The notes below the pieces were generated by a model that searched no databases, was not told the DNA's origin, and was given only the letters and a program-made list of their open reading frames with translations. This document shows, one piece after another, positions 1 to 6,639 of a stretch of 17,763 bases of DNA (the first letter of the stretch is position 1; every line of letters starts with the position of its first letter). Position numbers and translations under genes: made by a program. This stretch comes from UBA11222 sp030652895 (GTDB lineage: Bacteria; Pseudomonadota; Alphaproteobacteria; UBA11222): contig JBBQCS010000064.1 in the NCBI GenBank assembly GCA_038318895.1, positions 1 to 17,763 of the forward strand, given 5' to 3'.

Positions 1-722
1 GTGCTGGTCAGTGCGTCCGGCGGCTCAATGGGAATTGCAGTTTGCCTGCGGGCGAATGTCGCCGCAATCGCCCGCGCGAGACGATCCCCCGTGAACTCAT
101 AGGTGCGGCTTAGTATCCATATATCGTAAATATCCTTCATGCGGCTGTTGGCGCGGCCGAGCATCACCATGGCCTGAAATTTCTCGGCGATCACCGTCTC
201 GCGCACATAGGCGCGCAGGCGCGGCGCCGGCAGGCCGAGCAAGACGGGTAGCTCTATCTCCTCAAGACCCGGCTCGATGGCGTCGCCGAATCCAATATCG
301 ATGACGACGTTCACACGCGCCCCACCCACAACCGCCGTCGTCTTGAGGCGGAGTCCGCCGTACTCCAGCCCCTCCCGGATCTGATCGGCACGCAGGGCCG
401 CTATGTCGATATCGATGCCGTCGTTAACCTCCACTGAGCAGATCTCGCGGAAGACGTCCAGCATCATCTCCGGATCGGAGTTGCCGAATCCAAGAAAATC
501 GACGTCGCGCGTCTGGCGATGTGGATCGGCGAACCAATTTATCATCAGCATCGCTCCCTTCAATACGAAATGATCGCGATGCTTTGTAAGGCTGAGGCGG
601 TAAAGCAGCCGCTCCAGCACATAGCGCGTGAGCAGCAACTGAAATTGCTGGTTCCGTTGCTTCGCGAGATTGAGCAGGCGCGACCGGACCGAAGCCCCCA
701 TGTTACCTATTGGCTTAGCCAT
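1..722 (-). CDS. abiEii: AbiEii-type nucleotidyltransferase toxin, partial (C-terminus beyond window)
   Basis: This is the toxin half of an AbiE type IV toxin-antitoxin / abortive-infection pair. The family (DUF1814, MenT-like nucleotidyltransferases) is known to poison the cell, with characterised members adding nucleotides to tRNA 3' ends. About 240 residues are visible, read from an ATG at 722. They show the expected order of motifs: a conserved LKGA around residues 54-57, the metal-binding TRDVDF at 71-76 (D73 and D75), IDIGFGD at 141-147, AEKFQAM at 179-185, and the family's RMKDIYD at 194-200. The ATG overlaps the end of the antitoxin gene by 8 bases, so the two are translationally coupled. 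Several ATA codons occur, which are uncommon in the neighbouring core genes. The C-terminus lies outside the window, so intactness cannot be judged. The family call is confident; its RNA target is not known. Confidence 0.9.
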   Translation of the reverse strand, partial: MAKPIGNMGASVRSRLLNLAKQRNQQFQLLLTRYVLERLLYRLSLTKHRDHFVLKGAMLMINWFADPHRQTRDVDFLGFGNSDPEMMLDVFREICSVEVNDGIDIDIAALRADQIREGLEYGGLRLKTTAVVGGARVNVVIDIGFGDAIEPGLEEIELPVLLGLPAPRLRAYVRETVIAEKFQAMVMLGRANSRMKDIYDIWILSRTYEFTGDRLARAIAATFARRQTAIPIEPPDALTS

Positions 723-1335
723 TTGCCGTCAGTGTCTCCAGACAGGGTTGGACCACCTTCCAAACGCCGCCCTCGATCGCGAACCGTGCGATATCGGACG
801 GTGTCGCCTTGCGCTGGCGCAGCGTCTCCTTCAGGCCTTCGATGGCCAGATCCATTCCAACACTGCGGCGGTAGCGGAACAGATCGGCCACCGTTTTAGC
901 GGCCCCGTATATGCGGACCGGCACGCCTTCGATGGCATGTTCCTCAATGCCGGATGTCAGCACCTTTGGCCCAAACCGGACGAACCGGATCGGCGGTTGA
1001 TCAATTTGCGGCCGCCAGTCCTTGCGCCCGATCGCCATCCAAATCCGTGCTGGAAGCCTATCGGTCAGGTTGTGGTACGCTAGCGCCGACACCAGGCAGA
1101 TAACGCCTTTTGGCGCCAGCTTGGCCGCCTCGGCGAGCGAATGATTTGCATCAAGCGGGGCATTCGGAAGCTGATAGAGGCCGCGGCCAAGGCGGACCAC
1201 CACGCCCTTGCGCTCCAGGCGCGATACCGCCGCGGCGGTGATGCCGGTGGCGGTCAGTTCAGATAGACGCGCCATGCCACGCTGCGATAGCAGCGTGATG
1301 ACCCGGTCTTGCTGACGTTCGATGTTTGATGCCAT
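715..1335 (-). CDS. abiEi: AbiEi family antitoxin / autorepressor
   Basis: This is the antitoxin of the AbiE pair, about 206 residues. In this family an N-terminal winged helix binds the promoter and represses the operon, and the C-terminal domain is needed to neutralise the toxin. Here residues 8-55 look like the winged helix, ending in the wing-like RLGRGLYQLPN. The conserved segment VICLVSALAYHNLT follows, and KTVADLFRYRRSVG lies in the C-terminal half, as in AbiEi_4 proteins. I chose the ATG at 1335. A TTG at 1365 would add ten residues, but that extension would run through one arm of the operator repeat (1346-1359) and has no ribosome-binding site. The stop overlaps the start of abiEii. 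The antitoxin-first order is standard for abiE operons. Its regulation is probably autorepression through the dyad just upstream. Confidence 0.88.
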   Translation of the reverse strand: MASNIERQQDRVITLLSQRGMARLSELTATGITAAAVSRLERKGVVVRLGRGLYQLPNAPLDANHSLAEAAKLAPKGVICLVSALAYHNLTDRLPARIWMAIGRKDWRPQIDQPPIRFVRFGPKVLTSGIEEHAIEGVPVRIYGAAKTVADLFRYRRSVGMDLAIEGLKETLRQRKATPSDIARFAIEGGVWKVVQPCLETLTANG

Positions 1336-1345
1336 GGGTATAATG

Positions 1346-1394
1346 TGATATGAATCCTCGTGCAATTCAATGATATATAAGAGGATTCATATCA
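1346..1394. promoter_or_regulatory. AbiEi operator: 14-bp perfect inverted repeat with 21-bp spacer
   Basis: The arm TGATATGAATCCTC at 1346-1359 is repeated as its exact reverse complement at 1381-1394. The 21-base spacer is AT-rich and, on the minus strand, holds TTATATAT (about 1380-1373), a -10-like element. The dyad ends 11 bases before the abiEi ATG. AbiEi proteins studied elsewhere bind inverted repeats in their own promoter, so repression by AbiEi is a reasonable inference. No good -35 hexamer was found. Confidence 0.7.
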
Positions 1395-1407
1395 TAATCC
1401 GCTAAAA

Positions 1408-1421
1408 TGATATAATTCCTT
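1408..1421. promoter_or_regulatory. Third, degenerate AbiEi half-site
   Basis: TGATATAATTCCTT matches the operator arm at 1346-1359 in 11 of 14 positions and has the same orientation. It lies 13 bases beyond the second arm, so arms two and three also face each other. This suggests a multi-site operator for cooperative binding, upstream of the likely promoter. Confidence 0.4.
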
Positions 1422-1505
1422 GGATATTTTGCATCATGCTCCGAGGTATTCTATCGGTGTACCGGCTCTGGCAACCGTTCTGCGCCCATGTACGATGAAA
1501 TGCAC

Positions 1506-1549
1506 AAAAAACGTTTGATTTCATATGGTTAAATAGAAATCAGCAAACA
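1506..1549 (-). terminator. Probable intrinsic terminator after tRNA-Phe
   Basis: On the minus strand, GTTT-GCT-GATTTC (1548-1536) pairs with GAAATCAAAC (1522-1513), leaving a three-base bulge. A single G and then a run of six T (1511-1506) follow. It lies about 40 bases past the tRNA 3' end and would close the infA-maf-rng-tRNA transcript before the abiE promoter. The stem is AT-rich, so its strength is uncertain. Confidence 0.45.
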
Positions 1550-1585
1550 TCATCGTAGCAGCGGATAGGCCGGGAAGGGACGGAG

Positions 1586-1661
<76 letters not shown>

Positions 1662-1737
1662 TATATACGCACCGTGAGGGAATTATGACGGGCGACGCGG
1701 TTATAGAAAACTTCGGCTTGTCTGTCCAGTCGAACCC

Positions 1738-3288
1738 TCAGCCCACAATAATTTCATGGCGTTCGCGCGGAAAACCAGGCCGCGCCTCGACAATAATATT
1801 TACCCCCAGCCGGCGCCTCAGGCGGGCGAGCAGATCGTCCTCACTATCGGCAAGCCAGGCCGCAATCTCACCTGCTGCGCTGACATTGATCTGACGTCCG
1901 GGGCTGGCCGCACTTTCACGTTCGATGTGACGCAGAATTTCATTGCCAATGGCGACAACTGATATGTTACGCCCAACCCCACCACAGGCGCCGCAATCCT
2001 CCGACAATAGCCGTGCAAGTGGTTCGCGGGTGCGTTTACGGGTCATCTCGACAAGGCCAAATTCCGACATGCCAGAAATCTGGGTCGGGGTCCGGTCATT
2101 TGCCAAGCCCGTATGCAGAACGTCCAATACGCGCGCGATATTCTGCGAATCATTCATATGAATAAAATCAATGACAATGACACCGCCAATCCCGCGCAAC
2201 TTCAGTTGCCGGCAGATTTCCGCCGCCGCTTCCAGGTTGGTGCGTACGCTGGTTTCCTCCAGCCCGGTCGCCTCGGTATAGCTGCCGGAATTCACGTCCA
2301 CTGCAGTCAGCGCCTCGGTGGTTTCGATCACCACATACCCGCCGGAACGCAGCGGAACAATAGGATCAAGCGCGCTACGCAAATCATCTTCTACGCCGTA
2401 CAGATCAAACAACGCACCAGGCCCCTGAAAGCGTTCCAGCCGGGACGACATTTCAGGCATGGTGTCATCGCAATAACGCCGCGCCACGGCATAGGCCTCC
2501 GCATCATCTATCAGGACACGCTTGGTGTTAACCCCAACACAGTCGCGCATGGCTTTTTTGACCGGATCAATATCATAATAAAGGCATGTGGCGGGCTGCG
2601 CGCTCAACCGGGTTTTTTCGATTTCGCGCCACATATCATTCAGCCGCGTCGCATCCACCTCAAGCTCGGTGAGATGTGCGCCGATCGCAGCTGTGCGCAC
2701 AATATAGCCTCCGGTCTTGATCGGTTTGTTGCCGGAATTGGCCCCTACCGTGTCCGCGTTGATATGTTTCATACGCGCGATCATGGCTTCGCATATCTGC
2801 GTCAGCCGCGCACGCTCCGCCTCATCGTCGATCCGGCGCGACAGAGCCACGCCATCCTGATTGGGCACCAGCACCAGCAGGCGTCCCGGCAGGGTGACAT
2901 TGGCGGACAGACGCGCGCCCTTGTCGCGGATCGGATCTTTCACGACCTGCACCAGGAGCGCCTGCCCCTCTGTTACACACTGACTGATAGGCGGCAGGCT
3001 GTCTTCCTTGAAACTGGGCAGGTCGCTGAGGCAGCGCGCCTCGCGCGCACCAAGAAAGCCTGCGCGTTTCAGGCCCACTTCCACAAACGCCGCCTGCATG
3101 CCAGGCAACACCCGCTGCACCCGGCCAAGGTAAATATTGCCCAACAGGCTGTGCCCGGAACGCCCCTGTCCCGACGAACGTGCGCGCTCCAGTATCAGCT
3201 GATCCAGCCGCCCATCGACCACCGTCGCGACACGAGTTTCGCCGATACCTGCATTGATCAGCACTTCCTCGTTCAATGGTTCATCCAT
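1738..3288 (-). CDS. rng: Ribonuclease G
   Basis: This is an endoribonuclease of the RNase E/G family. It cuts single-stranded AU-rich RNA and helps mature rRNA 5' ends and turn over mRNA in the cytoplasm. The protein has 516 residues, the size of the catalytic half only, with no long C-terminal scaffold, which fits RNase G rather than RNase E. An N-terminal segment with ETRVA at 17-21 is RNase G-like. An S1 domain covers about 45-125 (NIYLGRVQRVLPGMQAAFVE). The catalytic aspartates are D331 in DVNSG and D374 in VIDFIHM. The zinc-link pair is C432 and C435 in DCGACGG. The ATG at 3288 is 55 bases after maf. In many alphaproteobacteria a small gene, yacG, follows here; none is present before tRNA-Phe. 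Confidence 0.95.
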   Translation of the reverse strand: MDEPLNEEVLINAGIGETRVATVVDGRLDQLILERARSSGQGRSGHSLLGNIYLGRVQRVLPGMQAAFVEVGLKRAGFLGAREARCLSDLPSFKEDSLPPISQCVTEGQALLVQVVKDPIRDKGARLSANVTLPGRLLVLVPNQDGVALSRRIDDEAERARLTQICEAMIARMKHINADTVGANSGNKPIKTGGYIVRTAAIGAHLTELEVDATRLNDMWREIEKTRLSAQPATCLYYDIDPVKKAMRDCVGVNTKRVLIDDAEAYAVARRYCDDTMPEMSSRLERFQGPGALFDLYGVEDDLRSALDPIVPLRSGGYVVIETTEALTAVDVNSGSYTEATGLEETSVRTNLEAAAEICRQLKLRGIGGVIVIDFIHMNDSQNIARVLDVLHTGLANDRTPTQISGMSEFGLVEMTRKRTREPLARLLSEDCGACGGVGRNISVVAIGNEILRHIERESAASPGRQINVSAAGEIAAWLADSEDDLLARLRRRLGVNIIVEARPGFPRERHEIIVG

Positions 3289-3343
3289 GCAGCCCGACCC
3301 TGAGTTTTCATAAGTGCGTCAGGATAGCATTAAACCAGATTTC

Positions 3344-3925
3344 TTAAACCGTGTATTTTGCGGCGCGAAGCAAATGCACGGTTTCCAGCAAAGGCAACCC
3401 GACCACATTGCTATAGCTGCCGTTCAGTGTACGCACGAAACAGTCCGCATAGCCCTGTATGGCGTACCCGCCCGCCTTGCCGCGCCATTCCTCAAGCACC
3501 AGATAATGATTGATTTCGTCCGCATGCAGGCGGCGAAATGCGACGCGCGTCAGCGTCACGCGTTGGTGTACCACCCCATCTGCCGCGATCACCGCAAGCC
3601 CGGTCAGCACCTGATGCTGACGCCCCGACAACAGCTCGAGACATTGGCGGGCCTGCTGCACTGTTTCGGTCTTGGGCAGAACACGCCGCCCGCAGCCCAC
3701 CACCGTATCGGCAGCCAGAATAAGACTATCCGCGTGGCGCACCTTGACCGCCTGGGCTTTGTACAGCGCCAGACGCGTGGCGAGCTGTCGCGGCAATTCG
3801 CCCTTGCTTGGGGTTTCATCTACATCGGCGGCGTCAATCAAATCCGGCGTTACGCCAATCTGCGCCAGCAGATCGCGGCGGCGCGGCGACGCGCTGGCGA
3901 GAACCAGATGTGGGTTATGCGCCAT
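3344..3925 (-). CDS. maf: Maf-family nucleoside triphosphate pyrophosphatase
   Basis: Maf proteins hydrolyse non-canonical or methylated nucleotides (dTTP/UTP, m5-pyrimidine or m7GTP types) to the monophosphate, cleaning the nucleotide pool. They were first named for an effect on septum formation. The 193-residue length is normal. Visible motifs are SASPRRRDLL at 11-20 (the family signature), the catalytic DTVV at 73-76, GKAGGYAIQG at 149-158 and GSYSNVVGLPL at 169-179. The YAIQG and SNVVGLP elements lean towards the dTTP/UTP subfamily, but I would not assign the substrate firmly. The gene sits 27 bases after infA and 55 bases before rng on the same strand, the common alphaproteobacterial infA-maf-rng operon. 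Confidence 0.94.
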   Translation of the reverse strand: MAHNPHLVLASASPRRRDLLAQIGVTPDLIDAADVDETPSKGELPRQLATRLALYKAQAVKVRHADSLILAADTVVGCGRRVLPKTETVQQARQCLELLSGRQHQVLTGLAVIAADGVVHQRVTLTRVAFRRLHADEINHYLVLEEWRGKAGGYAIQGYADCFVRTLNGSYSNVVGLPLLETVHLLRAAKYTV

Positions 3926-3952
3926 CGTGTGCGAGACGCCTTTGCTGGAAAA

Positions 3953-4171
3953 TTATTTGAAACGGTAGGTGATGCGGCCCTTGGTGAGATCATAGGGCGT
4001 CATTTCGACCAGCACCTGATCGCCCGCCAGCACACGAATGCGATTTTTGCGCATCTTGCCTGCCGCATGGGCGATGATCTCGTGCCCATTTTCCAGTACT
4101 ACGCGAAATGTCGCGTTGGGCAACAGTTCGCTAACTGCGCCTGGCATTTCGATCAGTTCTTCCTTAGCCAT
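3953..4171 (-). CDS. infA: Translation initiation factor IF-1
   Basis: This is a 72-residue S1/OB-fold protein that binds the 30S A site during initiation and helps IF-2 and IF-3 place the initiator tRNA. The sequence is diagnostic: MAKEELIEMPG at the N-terminus, then VVLENGHEIIAHAAGKMRKN and GDQVLVEMTPYDLTKGRITY. An in-frame start 51 bases further upstream exists, but MAKEEL is the universal N-terminus of this family and GGAAG lies just before this ATG, so the short form is chosen. It leads the infA-maf-rng cluster. The promoter probably lies in the 204 bases between it and ilvE. Confidence 0.97.
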   Translation of the reverse strand: MAKEELIEMPGAVSELLPNATFRVVLENGHEIIAHAAGKMRKNRIRVLAGDQVLVEMTPYDLTKGRITYRFK

Positions 4172-4375
4172 GCATCTTCCAAACCTTCTCCATCCGAATG
4201 AATGTGAACTGGCAGAGAGCAAAAAACAGGGGGAAAATCAAGGTAATCCTCAAAAGGACCCAAATTTTGCAGTAAATTCCGCCTTTTACGCATCTCCTGA
4301 AGCGCCGCGCGGCCGAAAAATTTATACAAATGTCGTATCTCCGCCCCTTGTCGGCGGAAAATACAGATCTTGCGC
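4172..4375. other. Gene-free stretch between ilvE and infA
   Basis: No coding sequence is supported here. It holds a small hairpin (listed separately) and, on the minus strand, a TATAAA hexamer at 4326-4321 that could be a -10 for infA, giving a leader of roughly 140 bases. I could not find a matching -35 element, so the promoter assignment is weak. Two purine-rich runs, GGAGAAGG and GGAAG, lie within 30 bases of the infA start and can serve as the ribosome-binding site. Confidence 0.4.
4340..4358. terminator. Small hairpin downstream of ilvE, possible weak terminator
   Basis: TCCGCC at 4340-4345 pairs perfectly with GGCGGA at 4353-4358 around a 7-base loop, 18-36 bases beyond the ilvE stop. 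No T-run follows directly on the minus strand (one begins about 20 bases further on), so it is at best a weak or factor-dependent terminator or a 3'-end stabiliser. Confidence 0.3.
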
Positions 4376-5257
4376 CTACTTCGCGCGGATCAGCCTGTCA
4401 TAATCACCCATCAGGGTTTGGGTGATCTGGCCGGGGGTATATTTGTGCGGACCGATTTCCGACACCGGGGTTACTTCCGCCGCCGTACCGGTGATGAAGC
4501 ATTGTTCAAAACTGTCCATTTCATCAGGCTGGATAGCGCGTTCGATAACGTCGATCTGGCGCGTTTTGGCCAGGCTGATCACACTTTGACGCGTGATCCC
4601 ATCCAGGAAGCAGTCCGGCTTCGGCGTATGCAGCTTGCCGTCCTTGACGAAGAAAATATTGGCCCCCGTCGCTTCGGCCACCAGGCCACGATAGTCATAC
4701 ATTAGCGAATCCGCGTACCCCTTGGCCTCCGCCTCATGTTTCGACATCGTACAGATCATGTATAGCCCCGCCGCCTTGGCGAAACAGGGGATGGTTTCAG
4801 GCGACGGCCGCCGCCAGCGCGAAATATCCATGCGAATGCCGCGCGCGCGTTCAGCCGGATCGAAATAAGACGGCCATTCCCACACGGCAATGGCGACATT
4901 GATGCGGCCCGCCTGCGCGGAAACGCCCATCATCTCGCTGCCACGCCACGCAATCGGCCGCACATAGGCGTCAGTAAACCCCTGCGCCTTGACGGTTTCA
5001 ATGCAAGCGGCGTTAATCTGATCAGGCGTATATGGGATTTTGAAATCCAGATATTCCGCCGACTTGAACAGCCGCTCGGTATGTTCTTTTAGTCTGAAAA
5101 TCGTACCGCTATAAACCCGCTCACCTTCGAATACGCTGTCGGCGTAATGCAATCCATGGGTCAGCACATGTATCTTGGCGTCGCGCCAGGGTACTAGCTT
5201 GCCGTTGAACCAGATCAGACCGTCGCGATCATCAAAGGAAGCAGTGGACATAGTCAT
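4376..5257 (-). CDS. ilvE: Branched-chain amino acid aminotransferase
   Basis: This is a PLP-dependent class IV aminotransferase of 293 residues. It performs the last step of valine, leucine and isoleucine synthesis and the first step of their breakdown, exchanging the amino group with glutamate. Family features are HGLHYADSVFEGERVY around 34-49, YVRPIAWRGSEMMGV around 98-112, the PLP-binding lysine K161 in CFAKAAGLYM, EATGANIFFV around 195-204 and GTAAEVTPV around 257-265. These match IlvE rather than the related D-amino acid transaminase or aminodeoxychorismate lyase. Two ATGs (5257 and 5251) are possible starts; GCGGAAAT lies just before the first. It is divergent from the MarR regulator with about 160 bases between the starts, which hold two dyads. 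Confidence 0.93.
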   Translation of the reverse strand: MTMSTASFDDRDGLIWFNGKLVPWRDAKIHVLTHGLHYADSVFEGERVYSGTIFRLKEHTERLFKSAEYLDFKIPYTPDQINAACIETVKAQGFTDAYVRPIAWRGSEMMGVSAQAGRINVAIAVWEWPSYFDPAERARGIRMDISRWRRPSPETIPCFAKAAGLYMICTMSKHEAEAKGYADSLMYDYRGLVAEATGANIFFVKDGKLHTPKPDCFLDGITRQSVISLAKTRQIDVIERAIQPDEMDSFEQCFITGTAAEVTPVSEIGPHKYTPGQITQTLMGDYDRLIRAK

Positions 5258-5289
5258 ATTTCCGCAAATTAGAGGATTGGTGTAAGTTG

Positions 5290-5311
5290 CAGCAACAATG
5301 AACCGTTGCTG
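5290..5311. promoter_or_regulatory. Dyad in the ilvE upstream region
   Basis: CAGCAAC (5290-5296) and GTTGCTG (5305-5311) form a perfect 7-bp inverted repeat with an 8-base spacer, 33-54 bases upstream of the ilvE ATG. It could be an operator or, if transcribed, a leader hairpin. A second short palindrome, AAAACA-AG-TGTTTT, lies at 5338-5351. No T-run or leader peptide supports attenuation. Confidence 0.35.
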
Positions 5312-5411
5312 ATGCAGCTATTACCCAAAACAGGGTTAAAACAAGTGTTTTTCAGACCTCACGAACGATTATGTCGTAAAACTGTGCTTGGTTGTAACAA
5401 ATCACTCGAAA

Positions 5412-5432
5412 TATGTCAACATGACTGACATA
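5412..5432. promoter_or_regulatory. Putative MarR operator overlapping the MarR start codon
   Basis: TATGTCA (5412-5418) and TGACATA (5426-5432) form a perfect 7-bp inverted repeat with a 7-base spacer that contains the ATG of the MarR gene. The size and symmetry suit a MarR dimer. TTGGTT at 5388-5393 is a possible -35 with the left arm TATGTC at -10 spacing (18 bases). Autorepression is inferred from position only. Confidence 0.5.
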
Positions 5433-5927
5433 AATATTTTGCCTCCCGATAGTGGTCCGCATGACGCCGCCGAAACGGCCGAAATTCGCCAGGCCATCGA
5501 ACTGCTGTTTTTTGCATACCGTGATTTTACCAGCGATCCGGACGTTATTCTGTCGCGCTCTGGCTATGGCCGCGCCCACCACCGGATATTGCATTTTGTT
5601 GGCGCCTATCCCGGCATTAATGTTGCCCAGTTACTGGCGATTTTACGCATAACCAAACAAAGTCTGGGACGGGTGCTGAAACAGTTACTCAAACAGGGGT
5701 TTGTTGAGCAACGCCCCGGTAAACACGACCGTCGGCAACGGCTGCTATTTCTCACCGGGAAAGGCCGGGAGTTCGAAGCGCGTCTCTCTAGCCCGCAACA
5801 CGAACGGGTGCGCCGCGCCTTTGCGGCAGCCGGACCGGATGCGGTTTCCGGATATTTGCAGGTTCTGGAACATCTGATCAATGAATCAGAACGCAAAATC
5901 ATTCTTGACGCAATCAAGCGCGGCTAA
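5421..5927 (+). CDS. petP: MarR-family transcriptional regulator (PetP-like)
   Basis: This is a 168-residue dimeric winged-helix regulator. The DNA-binding domain spans about 55-112: a helix-turn-helix around NVAQLLAILRITKQSLGRVL and the wing with the family D-x-R-R pattern at D103-R105 (KHDRRQ). Flanking helices at 20-45 and 125-165 would form the dimer interface. The ATG at 5421 lies inside a 21-bp dyad and has no clear Shine-Dalgarno, so the mRNA may be leaderless or nearly so; an upstream TTG at 5388 in the same frame is less likely. The next gene, an OmpR-type response regulator, starts one base after its stop. This MarR plus response regulator pair resembles petP-petR of Rhodobacter, found upstream of the cytochrome bc1 genes there. 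The symbol rests on that resemblance; bc1 genes are not here. Confidence 0.75.
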   Translation: MTDINILPPDSGPHDAAETAEIRQAIELLFFAYRDFTSDPDVILSRSGYGRAHHRILHFVGAYPGINVAQLLAILRITKQSLGRVLKQLLKQGFVEQRPGKHDRRQRLLFLTGKGREFEARLSSPQHERVRRAFAAAGPDAVSGYLQVLEHLINESERKIILDAIKRG

Positions 5928-5928
5928 A

Positions 5929-6639
5929 ATGCCCATGACGGACGCAATTGTGGAAACTGAAACCGGCGCGCCACATATCCTGGTGGTTGATGATGACACG
6001 CGCCTTCGCAAGCTTTTGCAAAAGTTCCTGATGGAGCACGGCTATCGGGTCACCCTTGCCGCCAGTGCACATGAGGCGCGCGCGCATATGGATGGGCTGA
6101 TGTTCGATCTGACCGTGCTGGATGTGATGATGCCCGGAGAAAGCGGTCTGACGTTGACGCAGTTTTTGCGCGGACGTTCAGAGATGCCGGTGCTTTTGCT
6201 TTCCGCGCGATCGGAACCCGCCGCGCGCATCGCAGGGCTTGAAGCAGGCGCCGACGATTATCTGGGCAAACCATTTGAGCCGAAAGAACTTTTGCTACGC
6301 ATTCAGGCCTTGCTGCGCCGTGCGGCGGCGGTGCCGGAATCATTGCTGCGCACAATCCGTCTTGGTGAATGGGAAGCCGATCTGGAGCGAGGCGATCTGC
6401 GAAATGGAGACAGGCTTATACGGCTTGCACCGGGTGAACTCAGTTTATTACGGCTCCTGGCCGCCCAGCCTGGTATGCCGGTTAGCCGCACAGAGCTTTC
6501 GGAACAAACCGGAGCAGCACAGGAACGCACGGTTGACGTCCAGATCACGCGGCTGCGGCGTAAATTCGAAGCAGACCCCCGCGCGCCACGCTATCTGCAA
6601 ACCGTCCGCGGACAGGGATATGTGCTTTGGCCGGATTAA
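5929..6639 (+). CDS. petR: OmpR-family response regulator (PetR-like)
   Basis: This is a two-domain response regulator of 236 residues. The receiver domain covers about 16-130: acidic pocket D21-D23 in VVDDDTR, phosphoacceptor D65 in VLDVMMPG, S92 in LLLSARSE, and K114 in GADDYLGKPF. The C-terminal OmpR/PhoB winged helix covers about 140-234, with the recognition helix region ERTVDVQITRLRRKFE and the closing RGQGYVLWPD. All residues needed for phosphorylation are present. The start could be 5929 or 5935; a further upstream ATG at 5881 lies deep within the MarR gene and is less likely. It sits between the MarR gene (1 base away) and its probable partner kinase, whose start overlaps its last 13 bases. 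The petR name depends on the operon resemblance to Rhodobacter; the OmpR-type assignment is firm. Confidence 0.8.
   Translation: MPMTDAIVETETGAPHILVVDDDTRLRKLLQKFLMEHGYRVTLAASAHEARAHMDGLMFDLTVLDVMMPGESGLTLTQFLRGRSEMPVLLLSARSEPAARIAGLEAGADDYLGKPFEPKELLLRIQALLRRAAAVPESLLRTIRLGEWEADLERGDLRNGDRLIRLAPGELSLLRLLAAQPGMPVSRTELSEQTGAAQERTVDVQITRLRRKFEADPRAPRYLQTVRGQGYVLWPD

Noticed and set aside
519..1083. Two overlapping plus-strand open frames across the AbiE locus
   Set aside because: They lie antisense to abiEi and abiEii, whose frames carry full family motifs; neither plus-strand product resembles a known protein.
1336..1365. TTG start adding ten residues to AbiEi
   Set aside because: It has no ribosome-binding site and would put an arm of the perfect inverted repeat inside the coding sequence; the ATG at 1335 is simpler.
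2113..3303. 396-codon open frame on the plus strand, antisense to rng
   Set aside because: The minus strand encodes an unmistakable RNase G with catalytic motifs. The plus frame is rich in His, Arg and Gln with no recognisable domain, as expected of a shadow in GC-rich DNA.
3314..4201. 295-codon open frame on the plus strand, antisense to maf and infA
   Set aside because: It spans two real genes and the gap between them on the other strand, and shows no family signature.
5881..5928. Upstream ATG for the response regulator, 48 bases inside the MarR gene
   Set aside because: The extra 16 residues are not part of the receiver fold, and an ATG directly after the MarR stop gives the usual N-terminus.
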